A stretch of 21,248 nucleotides of DNA from JALOAD01 sp023228995 [NCBI: Candidatus Muiribacterium halophilum] (lineage in GTDB: Bacteria; Muiribacteriota; Muiribacteriia; Muiribacteriales). The first letter of the stretch is position 1. Each line of letters opens with the position of its first letter. The notes beneath the pieces are model-generated. The model did no database searches. It worked only from the letters and a program-made list of their open reading frames with translations, and had not been told where the DNA came from. Position numbers and translations under genes: made by a program. The DNA lies in assembly GCA_023228995.1 (NCBI GenBank), contig JALOAD010000055.1, positions 1-21,248 of the forward strand, given 5' to 3'. Below are positions 9,027-17,111 of this stretch, in pieces.

Positions 9027-11984
9027 TTATCTACCTATTTCAGCATTACCACCAATTTCTTTATTTTCTATCTTAGGATCATGTAAAAATTTATTGATAT
9101 TTCCAACATTTCCATTAACACTAGTTAATAATGTTATTATTTTATCCAATTTATCTAATTCAGTTTCTACATTAGTTGTTTTATTAGACACTCCAGTAAT
9201 CACACTTGATCCAACTTTAACAGTAGATTGGTTAGCAATAAATATTTCATTTTGAGCTTTCAACATATCAACAAATACACTACTCTTAGAATCTAATACT
9301 GTTAACATATTACTAAACATATTAGCATCCAATGCTGATAATAAAGCAATATTACCAGTGAGTCTTGCAAATGAATCAATTCTCGTAGGATCTAATGAAT
9401 TCATTGAGCTTCCAAAATTCTTTATAGAATTAGCTAATTTATCATATGCTTTAGCTATTTTAATCATACCCTTAGCAATATTTTGTATAGGATCCACACC
9501 CAATAATGTATCCACTCCAAAATTATTAGAATTATTTACTGTTTTGAGTAAACTTGTATAATCTAATACATTTTTTGATATATTAGAAATAAAATTTGGA
9601 TCTATACTATTAGCAAAATATTTATAATTTTTTGAAATTATACTTGCAGTTTTTGACATTCTACTCACTATTGTAGATACTATATCAGCATCAGAATCCC
9701 AAAAACTTAATTTATCTTTAATATTACTATATAAATCCATAAAACTATTAATAGCATTACTAATATTATTACTCCAACTCTGAGGTGGGTAAATATTCCA
9801 TAATCCAGATGTTTTAGCAAATATTTTAGCAGTGTCTACTATTCCTTCAGTTGTTGCTATAATAGCAGATTTTATATTAGATATAACTTTACTACCAGAT
9901 CTATACCAAGTTGTATTAGATACTAATACCTCAAATACTGATGAAAAGGCTGTTATAGCACCACCCACACCATCAACCCATTGTTTAGTAGGACCACCTG
10001 TATAAGCTACCCTTGCTTCTGGTTTATTAAAGAAAATAGCAGCTTCAACTATACTTTGAGAAATTGATATAATAGCATCTTTCATATCATTAATTGATAT
10101 ACTACGTTTGAATATACTCGCATTATCAGCCAATGTCTTAAATATAGGGGTGAAAGCTACCAATGCAAGTGCTATACCCTTAGACCAAGATTCAGTTGGA
10201 CCTCCTACATATTTACCTTTACCTAAAATATAAGAAGAATCCACAATTGCTTGTGCCACATACTTAACTGCTTTAACACCAGCAATCATTGCTAAAGCTC
10301 CAATTCCAGTTAATGCTAAAGCTCCCAAAGAAACAACACCAACACTAAAAGCAGCTAATGATAAAGCTACTGAGGTGGACCATGCAAGTGGTGGATATTT
10401 ATCATATACACCTTTACTTAAAATATATGAAGTAGCTACTATACTAGTAGCTACAAGTGGCATAAACAACACACCAGCTAATAATGCAACAGCACCAACA
10501 CCACCAGTTGCTGCTATCAATAACCCAATTCCTATAACAGATGCACTAAAAGCTAAAATGCTCAATCCAACACCAGTAGCCCATCTAAGAGAAGGATATT
10601 TATCATATTTACCTTTTGATAATATATGAGATGATATTGTAATAGCACTAGCAATTAACACTACTGACAAAGTACCTAATATAATATCTTTTATTGATAT
10701 TTTACCCATTAAACGAAAAGCTGGAATCAAAGCTAGTGACACAACACCAAGTGCTAATCCAAAACCCATTATACTTAACATCATTTCTAATGTTATATCA
10801 GCAACACCACTTAATATATGAGATGATAGTAAAATAGACAATGACATAGCAACTAATACTATAGGCATAATCATTGAGGATTTCAAGGCATCAGAAGGTG
10901 AGATATTTTTAAAAGAATTGAGTAATTGCTTCATACCAAAAGACAACACAGTAAAAGCACCACCTATTAATATAGTAGTTATTAATTGATCAAATGAAAC
11001 AGGGACAACTCCTTGTAAAATCCATGATGATGCCGCTATACTTAAAGCAATTGCTGGTAAAATTAGAGGTAAATAATTCTTAGCTAACATCAAAGCTCTA
11101 ATTCCTATATGATCAAAGGCACCTATTAATTTTTTAATTCCAAATGAAATTACTAAGAAAGAAGCCATAATACCAATAGTAGTTAAAAATTGTGCTAATG
11201 ATATTGGAGTAACAGTTTGAAGCACCCAAGATGAAGCAGCTATACCCAAAGCAATTGCAGGTAAAATTAGAGGTAAAGCTATAACAGATTTTATTAACTC
11301 CTTTGTACTTAACTTACTAAACACCTCTACAAATTTACCAATACTAGGTGCTATTAAAGCAAAAGTAGCTGCTAAAAAAGTAACTGTAAAAAACTTACTA
11401 AATGTCAATGGATATACTAATGATAATATCCAAGATGACACCATAATACCAGTAGATATTGCTAATATAGATAGTAAATAATTTTTAGTATCTTTAGTTC
11501 CATCAAAACCAGATTTTTTTAAGGTTGTATGAACAATAGCAAAACTACCAGACAATAATAATATAGCTACTGACAATGACATAACTGCACCAAAATTAAC
11601 ATTTCCAATTAAATTAAAAGCCACACCCAATGCTAATACAGCTGAAGCCATGAGAAATATAACACCCAATCCATCTTTTAAGTTCTTTTGTGTATTTTTA
11701 TTGGCTCCTATTTTCTCAACATCTTCAGTTTTAGATTTATCATTAGAAACTTTACCCATATTAATAATAGTTTCCTGATTAGCTAAAATTGCTTTAGTAT
11801 CTTTTTGTATACTTTTAACACCTATATTAATCTCTGATATTTCAGTTATAAAATTTCCACTAGTTAAAGCTTTGGATGTAGCAGAACTATCATTACTATC
11901 ATTATTTTTATCTTTGAGAATATTAGCAATATTTTCTAAAGCCATTGATAAATTATTTAAGCCATCTAATAATTTTTTATCCAT
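9027..11984 (-). CDS. Tape-measure-like tail protein with nine tandem ~67-residue repeats
   Basis: The protein has 985 residues. After a coiled-coil-like N-terminus (residues 1-100) comes a long hydrophobic region with many glycine/alanine-rich helices (about 105-610), then amphipathic helices and a polar C-terminus. A repeated unit recurs near residues 183, 251, 319, 387, 451, 518, 583, 648 and 715. The first copies read SSW(I/V)L or SSHIL; the middle ones add K.(Y)...P...W..G(V/I)(A/G)L...AF; the last two have lost the SS motif but keep the P..(S/K)W...(I/V) part. Length, repetition, hydrophobic helices and position with virion genes fit a tape-measure protein, which sets tail length and can form a membrane channel during DNA entry. 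A multi-pass membrane protein is the alternative. It is the first gene of a four-gene - strand operon. Confidence 0.75.
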   Translation of the reverse strand: MDKKLLDGLNNLSMALENIANILKDKNNDSNDSSATSKALTSGNFITEISEINIGVKSIQKDTKAILANQETIINMGKVSNDKSKTEDVEKIGANKNTQKNLKDGLGVIFLMASAVLALGVAFNLIGNVNFGAVMSLSVAILLLSGSFAIVHTTLKKSGFDGTKDTKNYLLSILAISTGIMVSSWILSLVYPLTFSKFFTVTFLAATFALIAPSIGKFVEVFSKLSTKELIKSVIALPLILPAIALGIAASSWVLQTVTPISLAQFLTTIGIMASFLVISFGIKKLIGAFDHIGIRALMLAKNYLPLILPAIALSIAASSWILQGVVPVSFDQLITTILIGGAFTVLSFGMKQLLNSFKNISPSDALKSSMIMPIVLVAMSLSILLSSHILSGVADITLEMMLSIMGFGLALGVVSLALIPAFRLMGKISIKDIILGTLSVVLIASAITISSHILSKGKYDKYPSLRWATGVGLSILAFSASVIGIGLLIAATGGVGAVALLAGVLFMPLVATSIVATSYILSKGVYDKYPPLAWSTSVALSLAAFSVGVVSLGALALTGIGALAMIAGVKAVKYVAQAIVDSSYILGKGKYVGGPTESWSKGIALALVAFTPIFKTLADNASIFKRSISINDMKDAIISISQSIVEAAIFFNKPEARVAYTGGPTKQWVDGVGGAITAFSSVFEVLVSNTTWYRSGSKVISNIKSAIIATTEGIVDTAKIFAKTSGLWNIYPPQSWSNNISNAINSFMDLYSNIKDKLSFWDSDADIVSTIVSRMSKTASIISKNYKYFANSIDPNFISNISKNVLDYTSLLKTVNNSNNFGVDTLLGVDPIQNIAKGMIKIAKAYDKLANSIKNFGSSMNSLDPTRIDSFARLTGNIALLSALDANMFSNMLTVLDSKSSVFVDMLKAQNEIFIANQSTVKVGSSVITGVSNKTTNVETELDKLDKIITLLTSVNGNVGNINKFLHDPKIENKEIGGNAEIGR

Positions 11985-12046
11985 TAAAAAATCTATTTTG
12001 ATATATATATTAATTTTTATTAGTATCTTATTTTTATATATAGTAT

Positions 12047-12319
12047 ATGAAAATAAAAAAATATAAAGATTTTAATGAGTCTGGTGGTGGTGAATTTGTT
12101 GGACCAGTTGGTCCTGCTTATGGAGATACTAAATTACACAATAAAACCATATCCAAACATGACACTGATGTCATTATTAGTTACATAAATAACCAGATCT
12201 ATACTATAGATGAATATAATAATATTTATGGAGATTACCTAAAATTAGGTGGTGAACCTTTACCAGATGGTTTTAATAGAACAAATTTGGAAAAAGTAAT
12301 CCATTTCCTTAATCAGTAA
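12047..12319 (+). CDS. Small protein with a capsid-targeting-like N-terminus
   Basis: I do not recognise this family. The protein has 90 residues. It starts MKIKKYKDFNESGGGEF, which recalls the N-terminal signal of T4 internal head proteins (for example MKTYQEFIAEA in IPIII), where residues up to a glutamate are removed by the prohead protease. A Gly/Pro-rich stretch follows (residues 13-24), then a small alpha/beta part. The gene stands alone on the + strand, diverging from the tape-measure gene across a 62-base AT-rich spacer. Its last 11 bases overlap the end of the convergent appendage gene (12309-12319), with no terminator between them. Confidence 0.65.
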   Translation: MKIKKYKDFNESGGGEFVGPVGPAYGDTKLHNKTISKHDTDVIISYINNQIYTIDEYNNIYGDYLKLGGEPLPDGFNRTNLEKVIHFLNQ

Positions 12320-13559
12320 TATCTACTATATTAATATTGTCAGTTTCATCATAAAATGATAAGCGATTTTTAACCATGCCTTTGAATATATCACAATTCA
12401 TATCATGATATACATAAGTAGCATTAGTAAAATCAACACCTGAAACTACACATTTAATAGTATTATGGTTAAAATTGATCCCTATTGTATTATTACTAAA
12501 ATCATCAGATATTATATTTGAATGTGCATTCATACCAAAAACATTATTAGGTAACAATAAAACATTATTAATAACTCTATTATAGTTATGACTATAATTA
12601 CCCAATACATTATTATAACCAGTATCAAATGTAAATAATTCTATATAATCATCACTATCACCTTGACCAAAATATACCTCCCTATAACTAGTATAATCAC
12701 CACTTGGTGTAGCAAGATAGCAATCATATTTCTTTTCAAAGGAATAATTAATTGGTATTATTTTAGATTTATTATTCAATGTTATTTCCAATGGAACACC
12801 ATTTGTATATAAATTATCAACCACTACATGAGAATCATCTATTATTTTCAGACCAATGTTATACCCCAAATCTGTAAATGTATCAACTATAATAATATCA
12901 TCTGTTTTAATATCTATAATATTACCCATTATTTCACCTGTTACACAATTATAATTAGTAATCTCTCCAATTTTATCTGTCATTATATAATTTTGATATC
13001 TTCTAAATAGAATAGTTCTATGATCATAATCTGTTCTATTATTAAATTCATCTACACATTCAAAAATTCTACCCTTAGTTCTTCTATTAAACTCTGATCT
13101 ATTGAACTTAAAATCATATTTAATCTTATCCTTAGTAAATCCAGAATATCCACCTGCTATATAAGATATTTGATAAGCATCCACTGATATATCAGAGGGT
13201 GATATGGCTTCAACTAACAATGGTTGATATCCCCAATGTTTAGGTTTACCTTTAAGTTGTAATTTAGTTTTCAATGTACCATCTACATAATAATCAGGTT
13301 GTTCATATATACTTTCAAAATCTGTTATGAGATAATGTGTACCAGCTACCATATTATTTTCAGAAGCTAATTTATATAATTCATTATATGAAATAGATTC
13401 TACAAATGGTATTGGTAATTCACCAACTGGCTTACACACACCTTTAGAATCCTTATAATATAAAATACCATCATCATCCTTGTTACTAAATAACTTAATA
13501 TAATTATCATTTGGTGAAGTTATTTTACTATTTTGTATAGTTTTAATTATAATTGACAT
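12309..13559 (-). CDS. Phage appendage / tail-fibre-type protein
   Basis: The protein has 416 residues. The N-terminus (LFSNKDDDGILYYKDSKGVCKPVGE, residues 23-47, split here for reading as LFSNKDDDG + ILYYKDSKG) matches the 'virion attachment plus decoration' start seen in many Bacteroidota phage fibres. It is followed by the block SYNELYKL ... GTHYLITDFESIYEQPDY (residues 57-90), which I associate with Bacteroidota phage and prophage appendage proteins. The rest is beta-rich. At about 315-375 an Asn-rich stretch (NNVLGNY, NRVINNV, NNVFG, NNTIG, NHNTIK) has the rhythm of a parallel beta-helix. The protein probably contacts the host surface (inference). It is the last gene of a three-gene - strand unit, 6 bases after the 231-residue gene. 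Confidence 0.7.
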   Translation of the reverse strand: MSIIIKTIQNSKITSPNDNYIKLFSNKDDDGILYYKDSKGVCKPVGELPIPFVESISYNELYKLASENNMVAGTHYLITDFESIYEQPDYYVDGTLKTKLQLKGKPKHWGYQPLLVEAISPSDISVDAYQISYIAGGYSGFTKDKIKYDFKFNRSEFNRRTKGRIFECVDEFNNRTDYDHRTILFRRYQNYIMTDKIGEITNYNCVTGEIMGNIIDIKTDDIIIVDTFTDLGYNIGLKIIDDSHVVVDNLYTNGVPLEITLNNKSKIIPINYSFEKKYDCYLATPSGDYTSYREVYFGQGDSDDYIELFTFDTGYNNVLGNYSHNYNRVINNVLLLPNNVFGMNAHSNIISDDFSNNTIGINFNHNTIKCVVSGVDFTNATYVYHDMNCDIFKGMVKNRLSFYDETDNINIVDITD

Positions 13560-13565
13560 TTTATT

Positions 13566-14261
13566 TTATTTATTTTTTAATTTTTTATCCAATACCTTTG
13601 CAATATGTTCACCTATAAAAGAATGTAAATTTTTCATAGAATCATTTTCAAATGTAACCACATCATCCATAAACTTAAATTGAAACTTATAAACATCATA
13701 ACCATCAGCTTCTTCTCTATCTATTTTATATATAGATAGTTCTATTTTATAATTATTATTAATATTGAACTTAAAATCAAATGTAGTTTTATCACATGGT
13801 GTTGTCTTAAATTTAGGCTCATATTCTACATCAAATATTGAATATTCAGTAATACCATGCTTTTTCATATAATAATTTAAGAAAATAGCTGGAGATTCTA
13901 TAAAATCAGATAACATTTTAATATCTTCTCCAAAATTATCAGATTCTATTATATCACTAATTTTTGTTTTTAGATCCAAATAACCACTAAATTCAATTTT
14001 GTGATATATACAATTAATATCATATAAATAATTAAATGATTCATCTATAAGATACTTCTTATCTAAATCACTTTTAAATATAAATTTAGTATGTATAATA
14101 GATTGATCTATAGTAGATAACCCATGTATAGATATTACAAGTTTGTAATATTTTTTATCATTTGATAATTCATACACACTATCCACACTTTTAAATAAAT
14201 CATCTTCTGATTCAAAAACTTCTTTGAATGTTTTTTCTATTTCATATATTTGTGTTCTCAT
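13566..14261 (-). CDS. Uncharacterised protein of the nucleotidyltransferase operon
   Basis: I do not recognise this family. The protein has 231 residues with no signal peptide or membrane span. It appears to consist of two similar-looking alpha/beta parts, each with alternating Lys/Phe/Ile strands (YYKLVISIHGLS and IIHTKFIFKSD near residues 38-65; TFDFKFNINNNYKIELSIYKI near 163-183). The C-terminus is basic (AKVLDKKLKNK). It starts 2 bases after the stop of the nucleotidyltransferase gene and ends 6 bases before the start of the appendage gene, so the three are translated from one message. Its place between them does not settle its role. Confidence 0.75.
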   Translation of the reverse strand: MRTQIYEIEKTFKEVFESEDDLFKSVDSVYELSNDKKYYKLVISIHGLSTIDQSIIHTKFIFKSDLDKKYLIDESFNYLYDINCIYHKIEFSGYLDLKTKISDIIESDNFGEDIKMLSDFIESPAIFLNYYMKKHGITEYSIFDVEYEPKFKTTPCDKTTFDFKFNINNNYKIELSIYKIDREEADGYDVYKFQFKFMDDVVTFENDSMKNLHSFIGEHIAKVLDKKLKNK

Positions 14262-14263
14262 AA

Positions 14264-15010
14264 TTAACTGAATTGTTTATCATATATTTCTCTTTTTAAG
14301 AGAATAATTTTTTCCAAATAACCATTTCTTCTCAATAACTTAAATGCTAAATTTTCATTTGATAATTCACCATCACCATATAACCCACTCTTACGCATAT
14401 CCTTGATTTTTTTCCATATTTTATCAATTGATAATTTAATTTCATCAAGAGTTTTCTTATCCTTATCTTCTTCTAATTTATCAAATGAATCCATTATTGT
14501 TAATGCTTTTTGTTTAATCAATTCTTCATCTGGTTCAAAATTTTGCTTACTTGGTTTTCTAATCCATTTTCCATTCATTAATGAATATACACCAGTAGAT
14601 ATATGTGGTTCATTTGTATCTTGTGCATATAATTCAACTTCATAACCACTTATATATATATTATGTATATCATTGAATATAAATCTTTTAGCATCTAAAT
14701 ACTTTTTAACTAATTCAACATTATCATTTAATTTAGAAAAATCAAGTAAAATATGAACATCAAAATCACTATATTTTGAATAATTTAAGTTGGCTAATGA
14801 ACCAGTTAACCATACATCATCAACTTCAACATTTATATCCAAAAAATTAAAAAAATCAGTAGCAATTATCATCAATTGTTCTTGTATTTTTGAATCCATC
14901 TCATAGCCATCCCATACATCTGAATTTAATTCATCATGTAATCTAAATGATGTAAGTGGTTCAAATTTATCATAATTCTCAAATATATATTTGTAAAAAT
15001 TATTTATCAT
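14264..15010 (-). CDS. Pol-beta-type nucleotidyltransferase of the kind common in myophages
   Basis: The protein has 248 residues. It shows the nucleotidyltransferase signature LTGSLANLNYSKYSDFDVHI: Gly70-Ser71 followed by the metal-binding pair Asp82 and Asp84, with a third acidic residue likely in YEVELYAQD (Glu126). The surrounding text (IHNIYISGYEVELYAQD, then HISTGVYSL..G.WI..P) matches predicted nucleotidyltransferases that I recall from T4-like and marine myophages. Such enzymes transfer a nucleotide to a protein, RNA or small molecule; the substrate here is unknown. The N-terminus MINNFYKYIFEN resembles the capsid-targeting-like sequences of phage internal proteins, so it may be packaged (inference). 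It is the first gene of a three-gene - strand operon and diverges from the T9SS-type gene. Confidence 0.8.
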   Translation of the reverse strand: MINNFYKYIFENYDKFEPLTSFRLHDELNSDVWDGYEMDSKIQEQLMIIATDFFNFLDINVEVDDVWLTGSLANLNYSKYSDFDVHILLDFSKLNDNVELVKKYLDAKRFIFNDIHNIYISGYEVELYAQDTNEPHISTGVYSLMNGKWIRKPSKQNFEPDEELIKQKALTIMDSFDKLEEDKDKKTLDEIKLSIDKIWKKIKDMRKSGLYGDGELSNENLAFKLLRRNGYLEKIILLKREIYDKQFS

Positions 15011-15045
15011 AATTCATATATTTTTATTGTATATATTAAAATCCA

Positions 15046-15067
15046 TTATCTGTTTTTTATCAGATAA
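15046..15067. repeat. Inverted repeat upstream of the T9SS gene promoter
   Basis: TTATCTG (15046-15052) and CAGATAA (15061-15067) form a perfect 7-bp inverted repeat with an 8-base AT spacer. It lies in the divergent spacer, 22 bases upstream of the -33 element. It is not followed by a T-run, so an operator is more likely than a terminator. Significance is uncertain in such AT-rich DNA. Confidence 0.35.
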
Positions 15068-15088
15068 AATGTTAAATATATATAAAAG

Positions 15089-15120
15089 TTTGGTTTGTAT
15101 TGATAATTGTAGTATTTTTG
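15089..15120 (+). promoter_or_regulatory. Bacteroidota housekeeping-type promoter for the T9SS-type gene
   Basis: The -7 element TATTTTTG (15113-15120) fits TAnnTTTG. Two TTTG copies at 15089-15092 and 15094-15097 are candidates for the -33 element (20- and 15-base spacing). Transcription would start near 15127, giving a short A-rich leader before the ATG at 15151. Confidence 0.7.
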
Positions 15121-15150
15121 CAAAATAAATAATTAAAAAATAAAAAAACA

Positions 15151-16989
15151 ATGAAAAAATTAATCATTTTATTAACACTCATTTTAAGTGTTATAACATC
15201 AAAAGCACAAAATTTTAGTGCATTAAATAATGATGGTGATACCATCTATTATAAAATACTAACAGATAGTACAATAGGTGTTACTTATAAAGGTTCATCA
15301 CATCTTACATATAATGAATATACAGACACTATCACAATTCCTTCTGAAGTATTATATAATAATATATTATACAAAGTTACTTCAATAGAAAATAAAGCAT
15401 TTTCAAATAATGATTCATTAAAACACATTATTTTACCAAAATCTATAAAATATATTATGTTTGGTGCTTTTGTAGCAACTAATATTAAAAATATAATAAT
15501 ACCGTCTAATGTTGATTCATTGGGTGGTAGTTTATTCTCAGGTACACAACTAAATTCCATTACCTTTTTATCTAAATATCCACCATCTTTAAGTGTAGGA
15601 TCACTTTATTATCTACCAAATGATATAGATTTTCATGTTTTGTGTGGTAGTTTAAATATATATCAAAATACTACTTATTTAACAAGATTTACTAATATTA
15701 TAGAGGATCAATTAATTATTAATGAAATCGACCAAAGTATATGTGATGGTTCAGTATATAACCAAAATGGATTTAATGATAGTATTGCAGGTACATATTA
15801 TAGATCATCACAAACAAGTTATGGTTGTGATAGTTTAACTATATTAAATCTTATAGTAAAACCAACATATAATATTGTAATATATGATACTATTTGTGAT
15901 AACCATATTTATATTCAAAATGGTTTTTATGTAAATACTATGGGAACACATACCTTAAACTTACAAACTATTGATGGTTGTGATAGTATCATTACATTAC
16001 ATTTAGCTACAAAACCTACATACAATACCATATTATATGATACTATATGTTCTGGTACATTTTATGATACAGATATATTTCACTTAGGTAATGTAGATAC
16101 AAGTGGTATTCATAGTGTTATTTTACAGAGTAGATGGGGATGTGATAGTACAGTTACACTAAATTTATGTGTTCATAAACCAGTAAATACAAAATTATGT
16201 ATGATAAGTGTGGATACAAATAATCATAATGAATTAATATGGAATAGGACAAAATTAGTAGATTACTATAAGATATATAGAGAAACAACAATAACAAATG
16301 AATATATAGTAGTAGCAAATGTAAATTATAATAATATATGTAGATGGATAGATACTAATTCTAATCCAAATACAAGAGCTTATAGATATAAAATATCTTC
16401 CATAGATACTTGTGGAAATGAATCAATTTTAAGTGATTATCATAAAACAATCCATTTAACTATAGGTCAGGGAGCTAATGATAACACATGGAACTTAAAT
16501 TGGACACCATATGAAGGCACAGATTATCAAACATATTATATATATAGAAAAATTAATAATGGTCAATTAACATTAATAGACTCAATTGCAAGTAATTATA
16601 ACTCATGGACTGATATTGATGCTCAAATAGGTAACATATATTACCAGATAGAAATATTAGCAACCAATTGTGATCCTACAAAATCCCAATATAATTCAAT
16701 TAAATCTAATATAGTTGATAATGGTGTTGTTAGTTTACCTCATATAAATAGTGATATTAAAGTGAAAATTTATCCAAATCCAGCTAAAAATAAAACATTG
16801 ATACAATTAGATAACATAAATGGTGAATCTAATATTATATTATATGATATATTTGGAAGATATATTAAAGAAATTAATTCTAATAAAACTCAAATTGAAT
16901 TAGATTTAAGTAATATACCTGAAGGTAATTATATCATTAAGATATCAAATAATGGTAAACAAACTATTAAAAAATTAATAGTTAAATAA
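15151..16989 (+). CDS. Secreted surface protein with BspA-like LRR, GCDS repeats, FN3-like domains and T9SS type A sorting domain
   Basis: The protein has 612 residues. Residues 1-19 are a signal peptide (MKKLIILLTLILSVITSKA) with cleavage before Gln20, as in the Bacteroidota 'Q-rule'. Residues about 55-140 have BspA-type leucine-rich repeats (VTSIENKAFSNNDSLKHIILP and similar). Residues 195-345 have three copies of a unit starting with Cys and ending GCDS(L/I/T)..L.L. Residues 350-430 and 435-515 look like fibronectin type III domains (YYKIYRET, YYIYRKINN). Residues 535-612 are a T9SS type A C-terminal sorting domain (KIYPNPAKN; LYDIFGRYIKE; LDLSNIPEGNYIIKI; KKLIVK at the end). Such proteins cross the inner membrane by Sec and the outer membrane by T9SS and are often anchored to surface polysaccharide. 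The architecture looks host-derived. It has its own host-type promoter and terminator, as expected for a moron gene. Confidence 0.9.
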   Translation: MKKLIILLTLILSVITSKAQNFSALNNDGDTIYYKILTDSTIGVTYKGSSHLTYNEYTDTITIPSEVLYNNILYKVTSIENKAFSNNDSLKHIILPKSIKYIMFGAFVATNIKNIIIPSNVDSLGGSLFSGTQLNSITFLSKYPPSLSVGSLYYLPNDIDFHVLCGSLNIYQNTTYLTRFTNIIEDQLIINEIDQSICDGSVYNQNGFNDSIAGTYYRSSQTSYGCDSLTILNLIVKPTYNIVIYDTICDNHIYIQNGFYVNTMGTHTLNLQTIDGCDSIITLHLATKPTYNTILYDTICSGTFYDTDIFHLGNVDTSGIHSVILQSRWGCDSTVTLNLCVHKPVNTKLCMISVDTNNHNELIWNRTKLVDYYKIYRETTITNEYIVVANVNYNNICRWIDTNSNPNTRAYRYKISSIDTCGNESILSDYHKTIHLTIGQGANDNTWNLNWTPYEGTDYQTYYIYRKINNGQLTLIDSIASNYNSWTDIDAQIGNIYYQIEILATNCDPTKSQYNSIKSNIVDNGVVSLPHINSDIKVKIYPNPAKNKTLIQLDNINGESNIILYDIFGRYIKEINSNKTQIELDLSNIPEGNYIIKISNNGKQTIKKLIVK

Positions 16990-17014
16990 AATTTATTTAT
17001 TATACACACAATAG

Positions 17015-17047
17015 AAAGAGATAACTTTATAGTTATCTCTTTTTTTT
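17015..17047 (+). terminator. Rho-independent terminator after the T9SS-type gene
   Basis: The stem AAAGAGATAACT (17015-17026) pairs with AGTTATCTCTTT from 17031 around a TTAT loop and runs into eight or more Ts. It begins 25 bases after the stop and makes the T9SS gene a single-gene transcription unit. Confidence 0.9.
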
Positions 17048-17111
17048 ATTTTATCTAAAACTAAATGTATTTTATTTTATATCATATATAGATAAAAAAT
17101 AAAATAAAAGA

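Noticed and set aside
9358-10629. + strand ORFs opposite the tape-measure-like gene (for example 9358-9561 and 10375-10629)
   Set aside because: They are antisense to a repeat-rich real gene and show no independent protein features.
9027-11984. Short repeated DNA words in the tape-measure gene as a possible CRISPR or direct-repeat array
   Set aside because: The repeats are protein-level, about 200 bases apart, divergent in sequence and inside one long reading frame.
14403-14645. + strand ORF opposite the nucleotidyltransferase gene
   Set aside because: It is antisense to the conserved enzyme and has no recognisable features.
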